Positions 21,337-34,347 of a stretch of 64,000 nt of DNA are shown in pieces. The position numbers and the translations under genes were made by a program. Numbering within the stretch: position 1 is the stretch's first letter; every line of letters begins with the position of its first letter. Origin of the DNA: Dryas octopetala (Eukaryota > Streptophyta > Magnoliopsida > Rosales > Rosaceae); the NCBI GenBank assembly GCA_963921425.1, contig OY992838.1, positions 7,688,001 to 7,752,000 of the forward strand, written 5' to 3'. Below the pieces are notes generated by a model. That model was not told the origin of the DNA, made no database searches, and was given only the letters and a program-made list of their open reading frames with translations.

Positions 21337-21421
<85 letters not shown>
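21337..21421. repeat. (CT/GA)n microsatellite in the 5' leader of the acyl-activating enzyme gene
   Basis: About 42 uninterrupted CT units on the plus strand (GA on the coding strand) end one base before the start codon at 21336. GA-rich leaders are common in plants and can bind BPC-type GAGA factors. Confidence 0.95.
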
Positions 21422-21426
<5 letters not shown>

Positions 21427-21519
21427 TCCCTCTACCTCTAAGACATACCTATTCAAGCTTCTCTTTCGTGCTGCAAGACAATGAAGGAAAAGTTGAGAGT
21501 GAATACATGTTTTACTGCC

Positions 21520-21528
21520 ATATATAAT
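21520..21528 (-). promoter_or_regulatory. TATA-like element of the acyl-activating enzyme gene
   Basis: TATATATGG on the minus strand, about 185 bp upstream of the ATG at 21336. It is in the usual distance range if transcription starts near 21490. Confidence 0.4.
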
Positions 21529-21827
21529 AACTAGCCTTAACACATAGTTCGTGTGTGTCTGACCTTTTAATTGCATATTGAGTCATTCAATTATGATATT
21601 TTATAATTTTTTATTCTCTAGTCTCTACATTGTAATTTGTAAAGTAGTGGAGTGTTTATTAATCCAACTATACTCCTATTCATTTTTGTCATTGTTCTAA
21701 GTTATTTAATAAGGAGAATTTTATACAATCTCATTTTTTGTAAAACTTGTAATATCAAATTTTTCTTCAGACTTTATAATAATAGAGATAATGTTACACT
21801 AAACCGATAACTATGCATATCTATAGG

Positions 21828-22080
21828 CCTCATTTGATGGATATAATTGGACTAGATATGATTTTTTTTTTTTTTTTTAATCGAGAGTGTGCTAAGCTAG
21901 CTTTCGTGCACTAGATTAATCTCTTGAGCCGGTCAAAGGTAGGCAATCCACACCGGGCTTAGGAAATTCACAAGAGATTTTAGCTCTCTTCCTACCTGGC
22001 TTCAAGGGATTGAATACATATGCATCAAGCCATTTATCTTATCAAATTCAATTTTATGCATCCAACGAGATCATAAGGTG
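21828..22080. mobile_element. Diverged MITE with a probable SINE-like insert
   Basis: Outer ends CATTTGATGGATATAATTGG and CAAATTCAATTTTATGCATCCAACGAGATC are diverged inverted repeats. Inside, a T-run (21862-21880) followed by a moderately GC sequence ending near 22030 reads on the minus strand as a poly(A)-tailed short element. Target duplications for the inner piece were not found. Confidence 0.4.
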
Positions 22081-23237
22081 GGACCTTATAATTTTTCCTA
22101 AGGGTCAATTACTCAATTGAGTTGAATTTTTCTTTTAAATTTTTAGTTATCAATATATGTAGGTCAATTCTAAAATGAGTTTGATTAGAATTAAGTCATT
22201 TAACACGATTAATTAAATAGTAATTTTAATAATTACTGGTTGACATAATCACAAATGATACGACACAAATAATTAAAACAGTCAAGCGCTACACTGAATG
22301 CTCGATGCTGAGTACCAATGTGAGGACATTCACATCTGAATGGGCCTATGGCCACTAACACGAATTAACACCCATAAATTAGAGTATAAGCACTTATTAC
22401 ACTGACCAGCAAAAATGTTAATTTTGGTCCACCAAAAATCTTTATTAAGTCCACCTAGGAAAATGACTTTTATCTAACATTCTAACTTTTAGATAGGGCC
22501 TTGGCTAGAGTAGGCTTTAGGCGACGCCTAACTGCCTAACTTACCAAAACATTCAAGTTAGTCAACTATTTAAATAAAAAAAAAGTTAAGAGCCTATCTT
22601 TCCTCGTATTTGGTTAGAAGAGATTTTAAGTTTAGATATCGATCTTAAGAAAAAAAAATTATTTGTGTTAAGACTTAAGAGAGTTGGGTACAGTAAAAAA
22701 AAAAAAAAAAAAACTTCTCTTACCAATTAGTTATTGGTACAATAGTATTTCTTTTCCCAATATTTTAAGAAGCTCAAGTTCAAATATCCCCTCTCTAATA
22801 CAAATCAGTATGCCTACCAAAAAAACTAAAATTTCTTAAAATTTCCCTTCAAACAATAAGAAAAATTAATAATATATTATAGAAAAATAGTGAGGGCCGG
22901 CTGATCACTAATAACTATACTTTTTTTCGATGTTGGGTTTGGGAGGATATAACAGCCCAAAGAACAAGTTTTCCTCAATATGCAAAACTTATCACTGTCA
23001 AACGTCCAGTAGAATAACCTTGTACAACTATGCATCCATTAGAAATTGAATAATTTTAGTGGAGAATTCAAATCTATTTCTAATATCGTATCACCCTCTT
23101 CTGTAGAAGTGTTCTATTACTTAACGAGTTGTTTTAACCTAATGAGATGCGATGGTCTACCAACCCATTGATTTAGACAATTAAATTTGATTTGTTAACT
23201 TTTTTTATATTTGGTACCCACAAAATAAAATACATTC
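22081..23237. other. Gene-free AT-rich stretch
   Basis: No coding signal; several A-runs (for example 22696-22713). Nothing else recognised. Confidence 0.6.
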
Positions 23238-23240
23238 TAA

Positions 23241-23700
23241 AGGTCTGTTTGGTTCAAGTTTTGGGGGCCTGAAAATGATAAATCAATTTCATTCCCATGT
23301 TTGGTAAGTACATGGAAGGGAAATCATTTCTTGGTCCAAGAGAAATGATTTCCCTTACTGGGGGGAAAATGAAACCCTTGCTGGAGCTTGGGTTTTGTTT
23401 TCCCTCCTCTTGGGAAAGCATTTATTGCTTATTTTGTGGATTAAACTAACCCTGATATTTTATTAAATTAATTAAAAAAAATTGCTTTTGTTTAATAGAT
23501 ACGGTATAATTGAAAAGCTAGACAAATTTTATTTTCTATTCTTGCACAAACTAAACAAGTAATGAAAATGAAAAGGGAATTATTAGTATACTTTCCTAAC
23601 ATTACCAAGCGGGGGAATGAGAATCTTACATTCTCTTTCCCCTGGAAAAGACATAAGAATTGATTTTTCAGGAAATCAATTTCGCAAACCAAACGGACTC
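23241..23700. mobile_element. PIF/Harbinger-like MITE
   Basis: A 460-bp element with terminal inverted repeats AGGTCTGTTTGGTT at the left and AACCAAACGGACTC at the right, flanked by TAA at 23238-23240 and 23701-23703. Subterminal GGAAATCATTTC/GAAATGATTTCC motifs are also inverted. There is no transposase. The ends are the classic GG-CTGTTTGG form of PIF/Harbinger/Tourist elements. Confidence 0.85.
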
Positions 23701-24129
23701 TAAGAGAATTAATAGAATAGTATTCTAGGTATGATTAAATCTTCAACAGATATTGTGATAAAAAAAAAACTATAGTAAATTAGGATAAACCACTCGAAAC
23801 ATATTTTTTCCTAAGAGTAACCCACCATAATTTTTTGTAGGAAGTTTAACCCTTTGACTATTGTCCACATAAGCAACTTTCCTTATATTGTTGAATGAGT
23901 CATCTTAATTTAAAACTAACAGTGTGTGGTGTTTGGATGAAGTAATTCTAGTTTTCATAGAAATTTATAAATAATGGAATTTAAAACTTCATCATTAAAT
24001 TTTCATCAATTGCATTTTCTATTGTTTGGATATATGTATGTAGAATTTAGAAAATAACAAAAATTATAAATTTCCTTTGGGTAACGGATGTTATTTAAAA
24101 ATTTAAATTGTGCAGTGGTAAAAAAAAAA

Positions 24130-24240
24130 TTAAATAGGGATGCTTCACGACTAATATTGAGTGATATGAGCTTGTGTCATGCCATTATACCTGGAAAAGT
24201 CCTTATGAGCTTCAGAGCTTGTTTCATGCCATTATATCAT

Positions 24241-24295
<55 letters not shown>

Positions 24296-24484
24296 CCCAT
24301 ATTGATTAATATGGGTGGGTATATATACTCACACACATATTGATTAATATATTTTGAACATACCCATGTCATAGCATATATATATATTAATCAATATGTG
24401 TCTTAGGGATGTTTCACGGCTAATATTGATTGATATGAGCTTGTTTCATGCCATTATAGCTGGAAAAGTCATTAAACCCATGTC

Positions 24485-24525
<41 letters not shown>

Positions 24526-24735
24526 ACGCATATATATATACACACTCACAGACCCATGTCGTAACATATATATATACCCATATTGATTAATATGGGTGGG
24601 TATATATACTCACACACATATTGATTAATATGTTCACAGACTGTGAACATACACATGTCATAGCATATATATATATATATATATGTTCACCGACCGTCGT
24701 AAGTCGTGATCAGATTGTGGGCTAACATATATATA
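24130..24735. repeat. Duplicated ~300-bp unit rich in CA and TA microsatellites
   Basis: A unit containing GGGATG(C/T)TTCACG-CTAATATTGA, ATATGAGCTTGT, a (CA)n run, a (TA)n run and CCCATATTGATTAATATGGGTGGG occurs at about 24137-24410 and again at 24410-24720. (CA)n runs are at 24245-24282 and 24488-24519. CATATTGATTAATATG is itself palindromic. The (TA)n tracts differ between copies. Confidence 0.8.
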
Positions 24736-24739
24736 TATA

Positions 24740-27700
24740 TATAATTGTTCCTCCACCTATAAATTTTATTTACAATCCTTCGTACACCCATGTTTCAATT
24801 CTCCAAAAAAAAAATTCATAGATTAACCATCAAATCATATTATAAATCAGAGAGAAAGAACACATGAGTATTTGTAGTGAAATAAAATTAACGTACGTGA
24901 GAAAGGAAACAAACTAGCAAATCTCTTCAGTATAGCACCATGGTGACTGATCTGGTTGGGTTTTTGTCGTTCTGCTTCTATTTTGTAGGGACTAGGCTGC
25001 TTTGAGATGTAAAGAAGCACCTATGTAACTACGTTTGTTTTTTGGGTGGGATGGAAAAGGAAGTCCCGCTTGTTTTTATGAGTAATTTCGTTTTTTTAGA
25101 ATTTCCAAATATATTCCCACTTGGAAAAGAGAATTCTTGCTTGTATAAGAATTGTAAAATGACGCCTATTTTGTTAGAATTTAAACTCAGGATTTTAGCT
25201 CTGTAAATTCTACAAATATTTCTCTCGTAATTTGTGAATTTCCCTATAATTTGGCCAAACACGAAACTTTCAATTTTCTACGCGTGAAATACTGACTTTT
25301 TTTTAAATCTCAAGTTTTTTTTTCTACATCCAAACACATTGTAAAGGTAGTTTATTTTTTCCTAAGATACTCTTTACCATATTTAGGTAATATTACGAGT
25401 AGTTAATGCTATTTATCTCTATTAATTAATAATATTTCAGTTTTTTTTATTGAAACGATATTATTGTTAATTACTTGTTTCAACTTTGAACATGTTTTAA
25501 AAAAAAAAAGTCCATTGATTTTAACTACTAAATTTCAATAACTTTTTAGTGTAGGTACCAAAATTAAATAGCATTTTAGATTAGGTACTATTTGAAAAGT
25601 CAACAAAATAATAAAGTAAAAGGTATTATAATTTACAAATATTACATCACATGCCACTACAATAAAAAAATAAAAAAAATATTACATCACAAATATTACA
25701 TTAATTTATACTATATTGTATAAAAAAAAAAAATCAATCCAGTCACAACTTAACTGTGACTGTCTTGGTAAATTGAAAGAGACAACTCATACTACTATAC
25801 TATGTATTATTTTGAGTAAAAGTATTATAGTTGACCTCTATTTATACTATATTGTAGTATAATTTCTCTAAAGAAATTTCAATTAAGTCACAATTTAACT
25901 GTGACTGTTTCACAACTTAGATGTGATTGTCGTTCAGTCACAACTAAATTTGAAGTTATGAGTGTCGTACAGTCACAACTCAATGTAAAGTTGAGACTAC
26001 ATTAGCAAATTTTCAAGATAATATAAAAGCCTCAAGGGCAATTTTGTTAAAACCTTATAAATTTTAACTAACACCCATCATATGTGGGCTAAAGGACAAA
26101 AATGTCAAATGGAAGAGGCTCAAATCAAAGGGGGCAACATATTTGTGACCTAATCTAAAAAACTACATTTAAATTTGGTAGTTCAATTAAAATATTATAT
26201 AGTCTTCATGGTATACCAAAAAATTATTGAGATTTGGTATTTAATCTTAATTTTCTATAAAAAAAAAATTAGTTTTGCTATATCATATTTAATATCAAAT
26301 CTATATAATATTAATAATAGAAAACTACCCAAAAGAGAATATAAGATTAATGAAGATACTTGTTTTGTGCACCAACTAGTTTTTTTTTTTTGTGTTTTTT
26401 TTGTACGATTTTTTCATGTTTATTTTGTGCACCTACTAGTTTTTTTAGTAATAATGACCTAGACAAATTAATGAACCTATATGAATTAAAACACTTACAT
26501 TATAATGAGCCTACAAACAATTTTTAGTTGTAGGTTCTTTATTTGACTCAATTATATATATATATATATATATATATCACACGCCTTAAATTAAGTGTTT
26601 TAATGAATTTTAGAGGATTCATTTTCTAGGAAAATTGGAGAATTAATGGCAATTAAGGAGTGACACAATTTGAAAACAAATATTAATTACATAATGGCAT
26701 AATTTGTAAATAGTAGAATTCTAATGGAATATTGTTATCCTACGTGAAACATGATTTTAAATATGAGCTTTAATTATTAAAAAAAGTAATAGTGTTAGAC
26801 TCTAAAAAAATGCAATCTAATGGATTAATATCGAAATCACCCAAAAAACTAAAATAGTAGTACTAAGGATCCTAACTTTTTTTTTCTAACATTTATTTCC
26901 TACCTTATGTGTTATTACTTTATTGGATAAAGTACTTCCTTTTCTTTTTTAGGTTTTATTTTTTATATTTTAGTGTTAAATGTATGAATGTCATGTAAGT
27001 TGGGAAAAAAAAAATTGAGAAAAAAAAGTTGGGATCCCTAACAGCTAGTACTGTCCACAACCACAAAAAAGAAGCGCTCACTAACTCTTTGCGCAACTCA
27101 ACCAATGTGATTAGGATGAGATTAACATGTAAATAGATTTGTTTAGATGGATTAGTGTTTAGTTTATGTTTATCAATAACAAAAAGTTTGATTTGTGCTA
27201 CTAAACATGTTCAGTTTAGTTGATCAAGGGACAGTTTGGATGTCCAAATTAAAAAAAAGTGGCAATGTTAATAATTAATATTATATCTGATCGAGAATTA
27301 CTTTTTTAATTTATTCAACGCTTAAGAGATCCCTGATAAGTTGTGATTTCTTTTTTTGTATATTTTTATTTTGTTAATTCATGTAGGCATTTTATGTCCA
27401 CAAATTCAAAATTTGTTGAAATTATTGTTGGAGGCTTGGAGCTACCCTATGATGTAATGTAATAATATGTCAATTATTATTTTTCCAGTGATTATAGTCA
27501 AATAGTTAAAGGATTTATGATTTAACTAATTATTTATAAAGATATTCCTTAAAACTTAGAATTGATCTACAAATAAATTATTCAAATCATTTGATGCCAC
27601 CGCATTGGAAGCTACCTCATTCATAATATACCTGCACCTAAACTGTTAACAGACATGCAGAATAAGTCACTTTTACACAAAATAAAAGTTTAGTGTGCAA

Positions 27701-27750
27701 ATTAACACAAAACAAAAATCATATCTTGAACTGTTGTTATCATTAGTTGG
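24740..27750. other. Gene-free AT-rich stretch with old MITE remnants
   Basis: No coding region recognised. 25030-25330 has diverged TTTGGGTGG / CCAAACAC ends, as do parts of 23930-24080, and both may be old hairpin elements. A tract around 25730-26000 contains repeated 'AGTCACAACTTAACTGTGACTG' fragments. A (TA)n run lies at 26555-26577. Confidence 0.5.
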
Positions 27751-27770
27751 TTATCAATAATTTGCTAATG

Positions 27771-28307
27771 TTACATATTCATGTGTGTCACATGGAAGTC
27801 GGCGCCGGGCATGTCGATGCCGGAGGTGGTGCAGAAGATGAGGTGGGTGATTTTGGAGATGGGTTGGCCCCATTCTTGGATGGCTTTCAGTGCTGCTTGT
27901 TTGCCCAGTTTGGGTACCTCTAGAATCAGCAGCTCTTGCCAGGTGTCGAATGAAGGGACGTTGTAGCTGCATATGTTTGGGTTCGCTTTTAGGATGTCCT
28001 CTGTTAGGTGTAGGCTTCCTTGTTTTTGATTTTTCACCTGTTAATCATTCATGAATATGACAATTAATTTCATGCATGCATGCAGCAGTCGACCTTATAC
28101 ATATATATATACAGAAAGAAAAGAGCACTTACAGATGCGCTTGAATTTGTGTTTTAATTGAGTCATGTGGTCGCTGTTGGTGACTCGGAAGTAGAAATCA
28201 GGATATTCTTGTTGGTATATACAGTTGGCTGGATTTGCGGTGCCAATCGCCAGTATTGTTGCTCATTTTTCAGCAGCCTCATCCTCAATCTTAACTACAG
28301 ACGCCAT
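27771..28307 (-). pseudogene. Truncated type III polyketide synthase (chalcone synthase family) pseudogene
   Basis: Exon 1 runs from the ATG at 28307 (MASVVKIEDEAAEK) and contains [12 protein letters not shown] and [22 protein letters not shown], the standard N-terminus of chalcone/stilbene synthases. An in-frame TGA follows AEK. A splice donor (CT|GTAAGT near 28130) splits the conserved cysteine codon as in the family. Exon 2 (from about 28039) restarts with a shifted frame, then shows [30 protein letters not shown] and [13 protein letters not shown] before the similarity stops at about 27795 and a stop follows. The catalytic cysteine region (family motif with QQGCFAGG) and the remaining C-terminal part are absent. 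With a nonsense codon, a frameshift and the loss of more than half the gene, it cannot be functional. Confidence 0.88.
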
Positions 28308-28309
28308 TG

Positions 28310-29206
28310 GTTGAAAGCCTAGGACACTTTGAAGCTTGCAAAGAAATGAAGCCAGCCCATTGGTTATATAGCCTTTATTATACATATATACACAGGTCTA
28401 TGTATGTATATGTTTTGGACAGATCGAAAGCAACGGAGGGGAATCCTTAAAATATTTGATTCTTGTTTCATTTTTTTAATTGCTTTATTAGACTTTCAAT
28501 GTCTAGATCAAAATAAAATTAGACTTTCGATGTCTTAAAAATATCTCTTTATCACATTATTATATAGATATGCATATAGTCAACTTTCATTGGGATATTC
28601 TTTAAAGAGTAATGCTAGGAAAACCATGTTACCACATTGTGTATCACCTCGATCTCTATGCTCTAATAATCTAAGAAACAAGCATATTCAACATAATGAA
28701 AAGGATAGAAAAGAATACGCAAAAGTTGCAACAACATTAATCAAAGCATATGCACAATAAAAAACAAGACAGGAAGGATATGATTAAGAAGGTGAAAATG
28801 TTTCATTGGCTATATCGGAATTTGATAAACTCTTTTCGTTTTACAACATCGGTGAGGAGAATTACTTCCTGATACTCCTTCAACAGTAAGTACTTACATA
28901 GTACAAACCACCAATTTGTTCAAAGGTGGCTGTCAAATGGTCATTTTACCGAACTGCCGTCGTGTTTCCTCAAACTGTGCACTTTCGCAAGGACCAAACT
29001 ATACAGCCTTTAGAATCATGTCTTTAGCTGAGTTGTGTATCCAAAAGTCAGCAGAATCTAACAGTTTACAATCTACGAAAAAACCCCCCTCAAAAGACCC
29101 CAAACAATGCGGCGAAACAGAAGTTCTTAGCCATGAGTGATTCACTTACAAAATCAAAATCGTTACTCACAGAAAACATGTCAGTCCTGAAAATGTCTTG
29201 TTCTTT
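28310..29206. other. Intergenic: pseudogene 5' flank and EHD3-like gene 3' region
   Basis: No gene. The part near 28860-29206 probably contains the 3' UTR and polyadenylation region of the minus-strand PHD gene. Confidence 0.5.
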
Positions 29207-32200
29207 TTAACTCTTCATCTTAGTAGCAGCCATATCCTCTTCATGATCAAGAGTATTGACTGCATATAGAAGCACCTCCATTCCCCCTCTACCTTGTTCT
29301 GGTACCTCGTCATCACCTTTTTCATTCCAATTCCTTGATCCTTCACCTTTCTTTGTCTCGTTCTTTTTATTTTTTTCATAAGCCTCTTTTGCCCTGCGTA
29401 TTGCCTGAATTGCTGCATCACATTTTCTGCAAAACCATTTCCCTTCTGGAATGGAAGTGTGTGGTGGTTCCATGCAATAAATGTGGAACGCATGATCGCA
29501 GCCATCACAAAGAACAATCTTATCATCGTCTTGATCAGTGAGACAAGCTCTGCATAGACAAGAATAGCAGTACCAACGGGGACCATACACTCTTAACTGC
29601 TTATCTGTCAGACACCTCACATGGTAGTATTTGTTGAGGCAGTATGGATGACCACATACCCTCAACATCTCACCATTGTCTACCTCAACTCCACAAATTT
29701 TGCAAAGGTCTGGGTCTACGCTCTCACTCGATAGTTGAATTCCATCATCTGTGCTCCAATTTGAATTCTCTCCCAACTCATTGACTGTTTCTTCATTAGT
29801 AGGAACACTTTCATCCCCAACTCCATCAACTAGAGTCTTGGACACATTCAGCCTCTCACACACTACACAATTCTCATGGGGCGATCCAATACCCTTTGCA
29901 GTGCAACTCACACAATACCAACTTTTTGGAGGAATCTCCTTGACAGCAGGCTCAATGCAGGACACATGGTACATCTCCTCACATGAATCGCATACCAGAC
30001 AATCTCTCCCATCTGCCTTGTGCCCGCAGCGCCTGCAATTGCATACTCCGTACACACTGCAATCCTCCGTTTGCTCCAGCTTCGTGTCAGAATCAGATTC
30101 CAAGGTATACTGTTTTAAAGTAGCAAAATTTAGTATATTCCCAGAACCATCAATCCCTTAATAAAGAATCATAAGCTTGACAACTGTGATGCATATAATC
30201 AATCCCTTAAAATTAGAGAACTCTTTGACCTCATTTTTTCCACCTTTAAATGTGTTTTGGACTGAACATCCCACCTGGGATGACAGCTAAAATAATTTGT
30301 TGAGAGAACAGGCTTACAACTAAGCTATAACTTTATACGCATAAAGTGAAAATACAACACAGTTATTTTTAGAGGCAATAGATTTTCATTCAAATAAATC
30401 TTCAGTCCTGGACAGCAATATCTTCAACTGAATCATCTAACCTGTTCAATGCAAGGAGTCCTTGACACGTCCGAGAGGCCTTTTGCAAGAGAAATCAATT
30501 CAGTGCCAATCCCTTGAAGCTTTCTCCATACCTGAAAAAATAATATCAGCTTCATGGACTTTTACATAAATATAATTATAGCCTCACTCTAGAGTTCCTT
30601 GTATTACATATTCCAATTGACCAATGCCAAACAACATAGAAATAAAATTGTATTGGCCAGGGAACACATCTTGCAGTGTATCTAAAACAAAGACAGAATA
30701 TGATAAGACAGTACAGACTAATGAATAATGAGTGAAACAGGTGGGAGAGCGATCAAAGTGTATACCACTCAAATGCACATACATGCCAAAAAGAAAAACA
30801 ACAGACACAATGATAACCATATATCACATATCAAGCATCAGAAAAATAAATAATATATACTAAATAGCATTCTTTCATTCACCAGGAAAGCAGCCTCAGC
30901 ATTCACCTGTGTTCAGGTACCCATGCCTCAATATCACACATTTACATTGTATAGCCAATAAACTTTTAAAACCAGAAAAATGTTTCCATGAAATTAAAAG
31001 TATGACTGTAAAGTCCAAAAGCCTACAGCCTTACACAATATCGGGGAACATTCATATGCTATGATTTTCCAAAGTATATCCAAACATTGCTTGTAGCATA
31101 GTTCTCTGGTACTGTATAACATTTAGATAATCTTTTTTCATTCATAAATAGGTTTGGTACGATGAGAGAAAATTTTTCATACCTCCCAATCTTTTCATTA
31201 CAAAGTCACCTTTTTAATTAATGTATAGTTAATGAGTGTTTTCCCAAAAAGGATTTTTAACAGATATATTAGTAGCACAGTAAAGCTCATTCCATCAACA
31301 TGACAATGAAGAGCATTCTGACAATAAGCTAATCATAATCATTCCCAAATAATATTCCACATGAAGTAACATCTTTTTTAAAAGTTTTCAAACGTACAAA
31401 AACATGCTTTGCAATGATTAACACAATACTCACATTAAAATCTTGACATCACATTCTTATCACATCCACATCATTGATACTAAGCAAAAGCTGCAAATTC
31501 TAGACATTCAATCAATAATTTTTAATGATAACATCACGATTACTACAATTTAACATAAAAATATCCAACTTGCCTGTTGCATATCAGTTGAGAAGAGAGT
31601 GGGTGAATGTTCATAATCTCCCTTTTTCATCCTTGAGTTTATGAGATTAAGATCAAAAATTCTGTCAGCGTTGATTCCTTGAAAATTTTCCAACAACAAT
31701 TTGCACAGTGAGGCAAACTTTTCCGAAACTAAAATATTAAAAAAAGCATGTTGACACATAGCAGTGATTGTATGATGGTTTGACTTGTTTGAAGATCCAT
31801 TAGATATAACACCCACATGCCCACTGGCTGCATTCTGAGGTCCACCCAAGATCGAGCATGTTGACAAGTATTTGCGCCTATCCTCATCATGATCACCAGA
31901 TTCCTGAGAAAAAAAAAAAACACAACATGGAAATAACAAAAAATGACTTAAAAATCAAGCTTTCTTAAAACCAAAAAGTTATAATACAATATAAAAACAG
32001 GAATGGCTATAAATCAACGATCATCTCTGGAACACATGGACTCTTGGTTGCAGCACAAACCTTAACTCTTGCTGTATGATCAACCTCTCCAAAATGCGCA
32101 AGTGCTTCTCGGATGCACACTTGTACACCACCTTTATCATCACCTAGTGACTTGCACATGTGCTCCAGTATGGCATTTCTCCAGTGTCTCTCAGAGCAAC

Positions 32201-33554
32201 CATTTGAACTATCCATTCGAAGATGAACTTTCCCACAAGAGTTATTGTGTATATCTGTGCCCACTGGTTCCTTTCGACGCTGCAAGAAATCATAGCTTGA
32301 TGAGAAAAACAAGGACCAGAAAGTACCATTAAATAGAAATATGAGGATGGAAGGGATGGAGAAAGAAGATATGTATCTTTTATCAATACGGTTTTTTTTT
32401 TTATGGGAAAATATCTTTTATCAATTCAATCAAGCACAATGAGGTAGATAGCATAACATATGTAGCTCATTATAGCTAAGTTAGCCATACTTTGAAGCAC
32501 CAATATCCGAACACCTAAATCTGAGCTCATCATCATTATGATAAGCAGTACCTACTGATGTAGTTATTGGTTCAACAAGTACCAACAGTATCAACTCCAC
32601 CAATGGAGCTTAAAACATTCAATCATTCATTTTCAAAAATATCAAATGGGAGGGGAGGGGGGAGAGATAACATATTTGTTCTAGTATGAACAAACAAGCA
32701 AGGTATTTGTGACCAGGGAAGCATGTTCATACATTGTTCAAGTTTCTAACCAAAATTTTCAAATCTTCAAGTAAAATGATTGACCCCTTAATACAGCACA
32801 ACAATTCAATTTGCAATCGATCAATTCCCTTTCACACTTATCCATGCAAAACAAACCTCTTTCATTTTCCTACTATCAAAGCGACTCTATATACCCTAAT
32901 GAACTCTCAAATGCATTAATGAGAAAAGAAGTAATGACGCTTAAGTTATGTTGTTTACATTTCCGACCTTATTTTATGTCCTCCCCAAATCTTCATTGTT
33001 CTGGTTTATAAACCAAGCTTTAAACTCATTATGCATCCAAAATTGATGAGCTTTGTTACAATTTTTTTATTAATGGTACTGCTTACAAGCTGATTGTTCT
33101 GTCTAAAGTTAAAACAGCTTACCATTGCTCAACTGTTTTTCTACCACAACTCAAAATTAAACGTTGAAACTCAACCCAAACACAGTACAAGGGACATGCA
33201 CAATATAGAACATTGCAAACCTGCTTTGCAAATTGGATGATAAAATGGAGAATTTGGTTTTTGTCAACTTGCATACATATTTAGGCAGAGGGATAGAGAG
33301 AGCACCTGGTCAGCTGACTGACTTGAAGACTCCACACAAGCTCTCCCATCTTCCTGTGATCTGCTCTCCCAACTTGACCTCGCATACCTCCGCCTCTTGT
33401 AAGTCCGAATTCCCTCATTTTCGCCTGAGCTGCCTTTGGCAATGTCAACAGAAATCCCAAATTCAGAACCATTGGCTTCACTCTTCAAGCATTGAGCAGA
33501 CTTAGTGCATTCTGTACTATTGCCGCCATTGCTTTTTCCTTCTTCAACTCCCAT
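29207..33554 (-). CDS. EHD3: PHD-finger protein, EHD3-like
   Basis: Five coding exons give 596 residues: 33306-33554, 32061-32279, 31574-31903, 30442-30531 and 29207-30109. All junctions are phase 0. The last exon holds three zinc-binding PHD-type units: C319-C365 (CRRCGHKADGRDCLVCDSC), about 432-480 (CKICGVEVDNGEMLRVCGH) and about 482-526 (CRACLTDQDDDKIVLCDGC). The N-terminal half has the family blocks HTARVK and QQVWRKLQGIGTEL and a basic KRRR near residue 53, a likely nuclear signal. Rice Ehd3 is a PHD-finger regulator of flowering time; a chromatin-reading role is therefore inferred here. Intron 3 uses a GC donor (CAG|GCAAGT at 31573) instead of GT. A 5' UTR intron is likely between about 34020 and 33590. 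It is divergent from the BTB gene. Confidence 0.85.
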
Positions 33555-34324
33555 TACAAAAGAAAACCCAAATTTTCTCAAACTTCACAGTGCGAAAATT
33601 AGGGTTCCACAGCAGCAACCTACGTTCCAATCCTTTTAGCACTAAGCAAATTCTCAGAAAACCAACAAAACAGACTAGAAAACATCCACAGCCATAGCAA
33701 AATCCCCATTGTTCGGTAGCCGAGAAAATGGGGGAAAACGAGTAAAGTATGAAACTTTAAACTCTTGGGTTTCAGTTGCTTTAGTTATCTTCAAGAAACG
33801 TAAAATTCAACTAAGCTAAGCCCAACCAGAAGCCTCTGATTCCCTTGTGAGACATAAACACGTTGCCTAGGTCGGACACGATGAGAATTCAAGATTCAAG
33901 ACTTGGGTTTCATTTTCAGTACATGCATTTTCTCGGGAACCAAACAGAACACAACAAGAACAAATTTTTTGCAAGTAATTGAAAAAGTGGAAGAGAGAGA
34001 GTGAGAAAGAGCAAAGCTGACCTGAGAGAATAAGTTGGAGCCCCAAAAAAGAATCGAAACCCTAGAATCTTGAGGAGCGGGTTGTGGTGGTTGTAGAGGG
34101 ACCTTGTTCAGTAAAGATGAGACTAGAGTAAAAACTCTCTACTCTTATCTGGGAATTTTTAAATTTTCACAAACGCAGTGAGCGCCGAGACTCTGATTGT
34201 GTATCATTAAAAACGTAAAACGACGTAGTTTGCTCATCACAACGACTTGTCGTTGCATGAAAGAGGCGCCCATTGGAAATTTGGTTTAGGGATATTTCTA
34301 TGCGTGGCTCCCCAAATGCTCTCT

Positions 34325-34347
34325 CAAAAAAAAAAAAAAAAAAAAAA
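34325..34347. repeat. Poly(A) run
   Basis: An uninterrupted A-run of about 22 bases after CTCTCTC, between the divergent EHD3-like and BTB genes. It could be the tail of a retroposed sequence, but no target duplication was found. Confidence 0.7.

Noticed and set aside
21496..21576. Upstream start of the acyl-activating enzyme at 21576
   Set aside because: It would place a (Glu-Arg)n run and 80 extra residues before the family N-terminus, and a TATA-like element lies downstream of it. The 21336 ATG fits the family.
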